Of a stretch of DNA of 64,000 bases, positions 58,401 through 64,000 are shown piece after piece. Source of the stretch: Tethya wilhelma. Taxonomy: Eukaryota > Porifera > Demospongiae > Tethyida > Tethyidae. Within the stretch, counting starts at the first letter, position 1, and each line of letters opens with the position of its first letter. The notes below the pieces were generated by a model that saw only the letters and a list, made by a program, of their open reading frames with translations, ran no database searches and was not told where the DNA came from. The DNA lies in contig CAXIPT010000001.1 of NCBI GenBank assembly GCA_964030475.1, positions 18,191,178 through 18,255,177 on the forward strand, read 5' to 3'. A program made the position numbers and the translations under genes.

Positions 58401-60435
58401 AATTCTAGAATGGCTCAGACCACGGAGTGGTTGCAAGCTATTCGGAATTGTATGAGGAAGGCGAAGTCGAACATATCAACGGTGTTTGGCCGGATTTCCT
58501 GCTCAAGACAGCTAATTTATAGCTTAATTACATCCACCACCGGGCACGCCCATAAGGCGTGGCTGATTGCTGCTATAAAACCTCCTTGCGCATGTCAGTA
58601 GTCGGCCTTTATGAAGGGCCATTTAGGCCAAAAATCCACTAATTGGCGAACGCCAAAAATGGTTAACCACTTCCGTGTACCACACTTCCGTTCGCCAAAA
58701 CGATCAACCAGATTGGCAAACAAATCAACCACATTGCATGCACAAATGGATAACCAGACTGTGGATAAATAGCTTGGTTCACCACTTTGCTTCACCATTT
58801 TTTGGTTAACGTTCACCATTTTGGTTCACCAGATTGGTTCACCATTTCAGGGTTCACCAGGTTGGTTCACCATTTGGGTTCACCAACTTGGTTCGCCAGA
58901 TTGGTTCGCCATTTAAGGGTTCACCAACTTGGTTCACCAGATTGGTTCATCATTTGGGTTCACCAGATTGGTTCACCAGTTTTGGTTCACCATTTTTGTT
59001 CTCCACTTTGCTTCACCATTTCGGTTCACCATATGGTGAACCGAAATGGTGAGCTTGGTGTTGATTTAGATTTATTTTGTATGTCTTATGACATTGTACT
59101 TGAATCAATGATGCAATAATATTGTACTTATTTTAAGTTGTCAGTTTGCATATAATAATTATTATTATAGTATTGAAACTTGTAATAATTAAGTTATCCA
59201 GAAAATTTCCACAAACATAAAAGTATAACAATCATAATAACATTTCATAGATTTTCTGTGCTGCAGATACATATATATACAAATTGAGTCCCCATGAATC
59301 ACTTTGTTGGAGAGGATCAATCTTCCTTAACTCTTCAAGTTGTTCCTCACTAAGTATTAGTGGTTCCCGGAGTCCGATACAAAATTTAAAGTATCATCAT
59401 TGGTAAGAGGGACTGGACTGTCATGATCAATACCAAAAGTTGATAAATCACTTTGGAAGAGCTCTCTTGTGGCAACAGGATCAGAATTTACATTATGTAT
59501 CATTCCTGATGTCCACATTTGTATAGGGGACATAATTATATTATTCTGAACCCAACCAGTGGCAATTCCAAGCATCTGTAAACACTCCTAAGGATCTGTT
59601 TATAATAATATGAGTATAAACATAATGCAATGCAGCCTTCCCAGTTGAGTTGCTATACTATCCATGCTTGTACGTCTTTGGAGTACATGTGGATGTAAGC
59701 TAATTTCAATCATTCTCTCCATTTCTGATAATACCACTTGAATACTTGAATACCCCCAGCTCGTCTTGGTTGCCTTGTACGAATCCTTCTTATCACCGTT
59801 CTGCTCATTCATATAGATGACAACAGTTTGATTTTCAGCAAGGTTCTTTTTTTAATATAATAATATCCTTTTATCCTTTATTATCCAATCCTGTACGTGA
59901 ATGAAATGGTGAACCAAACAGTGGCAAACCAAAATGGAACAGTTGACCAAGTTGGTGAACCAAAGTGGTGAACCAAGCTGGTGAACCAAAATGGTGAACC
60001 AAGCTGGTGAACCAAAATGGTGAACCAAGTTGGAGCAGATCTGGTGAACAAATTTGGTGAACCAAAAAATGGTGAACCCAGATGGTGAACCAATCTGGTG
60101 AACCGAAGATGGTTATCCACTCTGGTTATCCATTTGTGCATGCAAAGTGGTCGATTTTTGTTTGCCAATCTGGTTGACCATTTTGGCGAACGGAAGTGTT
60201 GTACGCGGAAGTGGTAAACCATTTTGGCGTTCGCCAATTAGTGGATTTTTGGCCTAAATGGCCCTTCATAGGCCTTTGGATTAGCTCATACATACAAAAC
60301 ACGCCTTCCTGTTCTGTCAACCCACATCCAGCACTCCGGGAGGGTGGGTGGGACCGTTGATATGTTCGACTTCGCCTTCCTCATACAATTCCGAATAGCT
60401 TGCAACCACTCCGTGGTCTGAGCCATTCTAGAATT
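58401..60435. repeat. Perfect 83-bp outer inverted repeat enclosing a foldback element
   Basis: AATTCTAGAATGGCTCAGAC (58401 on, to 58483) is exactly repeated in inverse at 60353-60435, ending at N 60436. The arm contains an ATG-led reading (MAQTTEWLQAIRNCMRKAKS). The perfection of the arm and the adjacent N suggest either a recent foldback or an assembly inversion. Confidence 0.75.
58604..60275. mobile_element. 1.67-kb TIR element with GGTTCACCA arrays
   Basis: The left end ATGAAGGGCCATTTAGGCCA is mirrored near 60270. Both ends hold many copies of GGTTCACCATTT / GGTTCACCAGATT (58770-59030, inverted 59900-60110). Its core carries minus-strand open stretches at 59600-59812 (SSIQVVLSEMERMIEI) and 59357-59575 (MLGIATGWVQNNIIM) separated by a possible short intron. 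I do not recognise them; a captured host-gene fragment is possible. Confidence 0.7.
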
Positions 60436-60482
60436 NAGCTGAGGCCAAGTACTCTCTGGTTAGCAAGTCCAAGAAGAGGAGG

Positions 60483-60893
60483 ATGAGAAGACAGAAGAGG
60501 AAGAAGTTAACTGAACCACCTGCTGCTGCAGCAGTGAATACCAGTCCTGTGCTTGTGAGTCGTGATGTTCCTGATGCTCAGAGTCATTCTTCTCCTGAGG
60601 CTTGTTCTCAGCTGTCTCAGTGCAGTGGTGAGGCCTTGGCCTCTCAGAGATGTCCCTCTCCTGATGCTCATAGTGTGTCTCCCCTGCCTCAGTGCAGTGG
60701 TGAGTCTCAGAGACGTTCGACCTCTCGTAATGTTTCTCCCATGCCTCAGTGCAGTCGTGAGTCTCGGAGTCATTCGACCTGCTCTCCTGAATCCTGTAGT
60801 GCTTCTCTTCTGCCTCAGTGCAGTAGTGAGTCTTCAGCCTCTCTGAGACATGAAGCTCGTTGTGTTTCTCCCCTGTCTGTGGGTAGTGGTTAG
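60483..60893 (+). CDS. Unidentified Ser/Cys-rich ORF with LPQCSGES repeats
   Basis: 136 codons, beginning with a basic stretch (MRRQKRKKLTEPPAAAAV) and followed by four imperfect repeats of about 30-40 residues, each with a core such as SPLPQCSGES or SLLPQCSSES. No family is recognised. The sequence just left is cut by N 60436, so the true start may be missing. Confidence 0.4.
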   Translation: MRRQKRKKLTEPPAAAAVNTSPVLVSRDVPDAQSHSSPEACSQLSQCSGEALASQRCPSPDAHSVSPLPQCSGESQRRSTSRNVSPMPQCSRESRSHSTCSPESCSASLLPQCSSESSASLRHEARCVSPLSVGSG

Positions 60894-60923
60894 TCCTCAA
60901 TCTCTCAATCTCTTGACATCACA

Positions 60924-61250
60924 TTGTGCCATCAAAATCCTGAACTTATCATCCCTGAGTCAGACCTGAGCCCAGCTGAAGTGGATCCTCCAATGTTTTT
61001 CTATGAAGCAAATGATACCCCTGGAGTCTGTGTTGATTGGGGCGATGGTAGTTTCAGTTGGTCTCCAGTGAAGGTCAGCAGGTCAAGTGTCAAGATTGGT
61101 GCCGTCCACTCTAGTGACTGTGGGAACACTAGTGACCTTGACAGTGATGATTGCATCAGTCTCAACTACCAGCAAAGAGATGGTGTACCAGGATTTGTGA
61201 TTGAATCACACGATGATGTGTTCTGGGCTCCGGTTGCTCACAGGACATGA
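60924..61250 (+). CDS. Unidentified acidic ORF
   Basis: About 107 codons in another frame just after the repeat ORF, with VCVDWGDGSFSWSPVKVS and PGFVIESHDDVFWAPVA, ending TGA. The pair is followed by a T-rich tail and (AAT)n at 61397-61419, which resembles a non-LTR retroelement 3' end. Possibly two parts of one broken gene or element. Confidence 0.4.
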   Translation: MCHQNPELIIPESDLSPAEVDPPMFFYEANDTPGVCVDWGDGSFSWSPVKVSRSSVKIGAVHSSDCGNTSDLDSDDCISLNYQQRDGVPGFVIESHDDVFWAPVAHRT

Positions 61251-64000
61251 CTGCGTAGCAAATTTAAATCAAAGTCTGGAACTTGATTTTGATCTCTCTC
61301 TCTCTCCTCATTTTTTCTTTGTTATTTTTGTGATGATTGTTTGTGTGTGTGTTGTTTCCCCTTCCCCCCTTTGCGCCTATATGGTGGCGTGGAAATGAAT
61401 AATAATAATAATAATAATACACTGCAAAAGTTGAGGTGGGAGATAGCCACCAACTTGGTGGGGAAATCACACCACAGCTCATTACCACCCTAGTGGATTG
61501 TAGGTAGTCTAAGGTATCGCTTTATTGGGTGGGATAATTCCACTAATGAGGTGGGGTATTACCACCTAGACCAGTTGTGATCGTAGACTATGCAGTGAAA
61601 AAATGAGGTGGAGCTCAGACTGCAAGTTGCCCCGCCCACTGACATTTCCGGATCTAAGGGGAGGAGCCCGGGCGTGGAATATCGAATGCTGCCACTGTAT
61701 ATCAAGCTTTGTGAGCGCATCGAGCTGTCCTGGGCCTATTTTTATGTTCTGGTCTCGAATCTTATTCTTGTCCAAATTGAGGATGTCAGTGGGAACCATC
61801 ACAAGAACACAGTGAACGGGTAAGATCATAGAAAATAGCTGCGTGTCATAAATTATACTTTCTAGTTGATATTTAACTTCTCTTTGTTTTGTCTAGCTAG
61901 ATTGTTGAGCCAATCATACTGATGTACATGTACTGTAACTTGTATTGGAAGGATTTTCAAACACTGTGTCTAGAAAGCTAGCTGGTAGACCGTATACTTA
62001 CCTATAATTTGCTTTTGTCACAGTATAATTTGCAGAGTTATGTAATATATAGTATCCAGATTTTGCTGGCACTGTATTAAAGAACTGACGTCATTAACTA
62101 CAATGTATTTGGCTTTAGTTTACGGTCCCGGCTCTCTAGTCACAGCCTATTTCTAAATAAAGCCCATCATGTAGGTCTTGGTACTACATACTTGTCTGCA
62201 TTTTTAAGTTGTGAATATCAAAACCTAAGCCCTGGTCCTTATTGTTATTGGCACACTGAAAGCTTTTAGGCCTTCAAACTATGTCAGTAGGTAGTATTTG
62301 TTGTGAAGAATAGGAATATGTCATTGGTTTTGTTGTCCGATCGTGTTTGATCATTATCACCCTGTGTGACGTGTTTCATATTGCATGGATAACAAAATCA
62401 TGCACATATTCAGATTCAGCACACAAAACTCTATAAACTGGTGTAGTTTGGTGGACCAATGCCTTTGTGTGTAGACACAAAGCTTGTTTAGGCAATGAGA
62501 AAAGAAACTAGCTGACTTCAGTTATCATGATAGTTATACTTGTACTCTAAGTAGGTGCTAGACCAATGATGCAAACTTGAAGAACCAATCACAGCCTAGA
62601 TTACATGCCTTTGAATCCCATAAGTATTTTGTACTACCATGGTCTATATAAAGAGCTCTCTTTTTCACTAAGTTACAGTATCCTACTGAGCAGTTCCAAG
62701 CAGCAATATTTCCATATATTAATTTTTGGAAGGCAGTAATGCCTGCTTAACAAAGTTGTGCACCAGTGTGCATGATGCAACTACAAATTCGATGTCTACT
62801 CTGTGACCCCACACCAAATAAAACTATATCAGTATGTACATGTAGTTTTTGATGTGAACAGTATGTCATTGCTAGTGCATGGCTAGTTACTACACACAAA
62901 GGCCCACATAAGGTAGGTGGGGAGCCTGGGAACGAGGCTAGATATAGCGTACAAGTTTGGAATTGACTGCTTGAACTGCACAAGTGGAAGAAAGCATAGG
63001 TGCAATAGTTTGAAGTGATCCATGAATGTGTGCATAGTTAATGCATTACTACACACAAAGGCGCTAGGCCCACAGCTGCCTAATTTGACTTTAATTTGAC
63101 CACAAACAATGACAACATGTCTAGGATACAGGGTACAAGTTTAGGATCGAGTACACACCTCTCGACTCCAATAGTGTGAAGTGAATATGTGCATAGCTAA
63201 TGCACAGCTAGTTACTACACACAAAGGCCCACAGCTAACTAATTTGACCACAAACAATGACAATATGTCTAGGATCTAGGATATAGGGTACAAGCCAGTG
63301 CGAATTGCCTAAACTGTGTGGTGGAAGAAGGTGTGTGCCCCACACATGCCAGCAGTACTCTGTGCCTTGCTATATACATGTAGTAACATGTGGCACAAAT
63401 TTGCTAGTGCAAAGTAGGTGCTATACCAACATACTAAATGAACAATCATAAACCTTGTTAACATGCTTCTGAAACCCACTAGCATTTTGAACAAACTGCT
63501 TCTACTTATAAGCCTGACTTCTTTGGCTGTGCACTGGAGCCCAGCCCAGGATAAATTTTTAACCCTTTGTGTGTAAATTAATCCGGCCTGGGTCTTTGAA
63601 CAGCTAACAGAAAAAATTTTTGGAAGGCGAAAGCCTGCTTCTCAAAAAATATAAGATACTTCTTGCCTGGTAATTTAGCATTGTTTACATCCCCCTGTCA
63701 TACACTATGATATAATATTATTATGTCATGCAACCACAATGTTAGTCTGGACACGTCCCAGACCCTTTCTCGCAGTACCTATTCCATGCCAAGACTATGA
63801 CATAGGTCACCCGTATAATTATTGTTACATGAATCATCTGGGTTGAGTTGATAGTAGCACATGCACATACGGACATATTCTTTACACATGTAGGAACATC
63901 TTCCTGTGAAATGAAACCATAAAGAGATGCTATAATGTGGAGTAGTCACTAACATGAATGTGAGGTGGCTGAAGTATGCTCGTCGATCTGAAAACTACCT
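61251..64000. other. Mostly non-coding right end with dispersed repeats
   Basis: A possible exon at about 61608-61819 reads MELRLQVAPPTDISGSKGRS... and meets a GTAAG donor near 61820; not recognised. A right end of the TAGCCTCG family (GGTAGGTGGGGAGCCTGGGA to GAGGCTA) is at 62911-62940. Three copies of a repeat with TTACTACACACAAAGG and GACCACAAACAATGACAA lie at about 62885, 63045 and 63215. No firm gene is seen. Confidence 0.45.

Noticed and set aside
60460..60900. 146-codon minus-strand frame with His/Glu repeats
   Set aside because: Mirror of the plus-strand repeat ORF. The plus frame has a more natural Ser/Cys/Gln repeat and basic start; neither is proven.

Overview
The window is nuclear DNA from a metazoan, most likely an early-branching one. 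A demosponge of the Amphimedon type is my best guess. This is inferred from spliced GT/AG genes with mostly short introns, animal nuclear genes (FANCD2, TAF6L, MRPL49, CDPF1, RMDN3), a kinase with the HRDLTARN catalytic loop I associate with sponge kinase expansions, HSPA12-type Hsp70 genes, AT-rich intergenic DNA and very many short inverted-repeat transposons. There is no bacterial operon, CRISPR array or phage. Single N bases (19688, 20038, 33815, 37239, 40081, 56940, 60436) and a 379-base N run (45691-46069) mark uncertain assembly joins.

Layout. (a) 0.8-12 kb: a RhoGEF (DH domain plus C-terminal CRIB motif) occurs twice on the plus strand, at 825-3125 and 9779-11803. The second copy is nearly identical but lacks the first visible exon. 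Between them lie a lone MIEAP-like terminal exon, a foldback element carrying a decayed Helitron-type ORF, and a TIR element with a 9-bp target duplication. (b) 12-26 kb: a minus-strand gene joins a kinase C-lobe, a coiled coil built from phase 2-2 mini-exons, and a MIEAP-like C-terminal domain. An intact HSPA12-like Hsp70 gene lies upstream on the plus strand, and a broken Hsp70 copy sits in an intron. (c) 26-29 kb: nested MITEs without genes. (d) 28.9-33.8 kb: TAF6L, complete, minus strand. (e) 34.2-34.9 kb: MRPL49, plus strand, divergent from TAF6L. (f) 35.1-45.6 kb: FANCD2, minus strand, 32 exons recognised. Its introns hold two identical tRNA-Lys(CTT) genes in antisense, a 26-bp minisatellite made of its own splice-donor region, and an intronless group II amino-acid decarboxylase with one frameshift. 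(g) 46.5-49.3 kb: CDPF1 and RMDN3 in tandem on the plus strand, only 15 bp apart and in the same frame. (h) 49.3-64 kb: a tandem array of about 340-420-bp units interrupted by a Penelope-like retroelement, a 40-bp minisatellite, a second partial RMDN3 copy following an N, a foldback element full of GGTTCACCA repeats, an unidentified serine/cysteine-rich ORF pair, and dispersed repeats.

Functionally the named genes are housekeeping: FANCD2 in crosslink repair, TAF6L in SAGA-type coactivators, MRPL49 in the mitochondrial large ribosomal subunit, RMDN3 at ER-mitochondria contacts. The most unusual points are four. A RhoGEF carries its own CRIB motif. A kinase/coiled-coil/MIEAP-like fusion is supported by an unbroken phase chain. 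The conserved ubiquitin-acceptor lysine of FANCD2 appears as arginine. A family of miniature elements leaves 9-bp target duplications, as Mutator-like elements do. All homology calls are from memory and reading; none was checked by database search.
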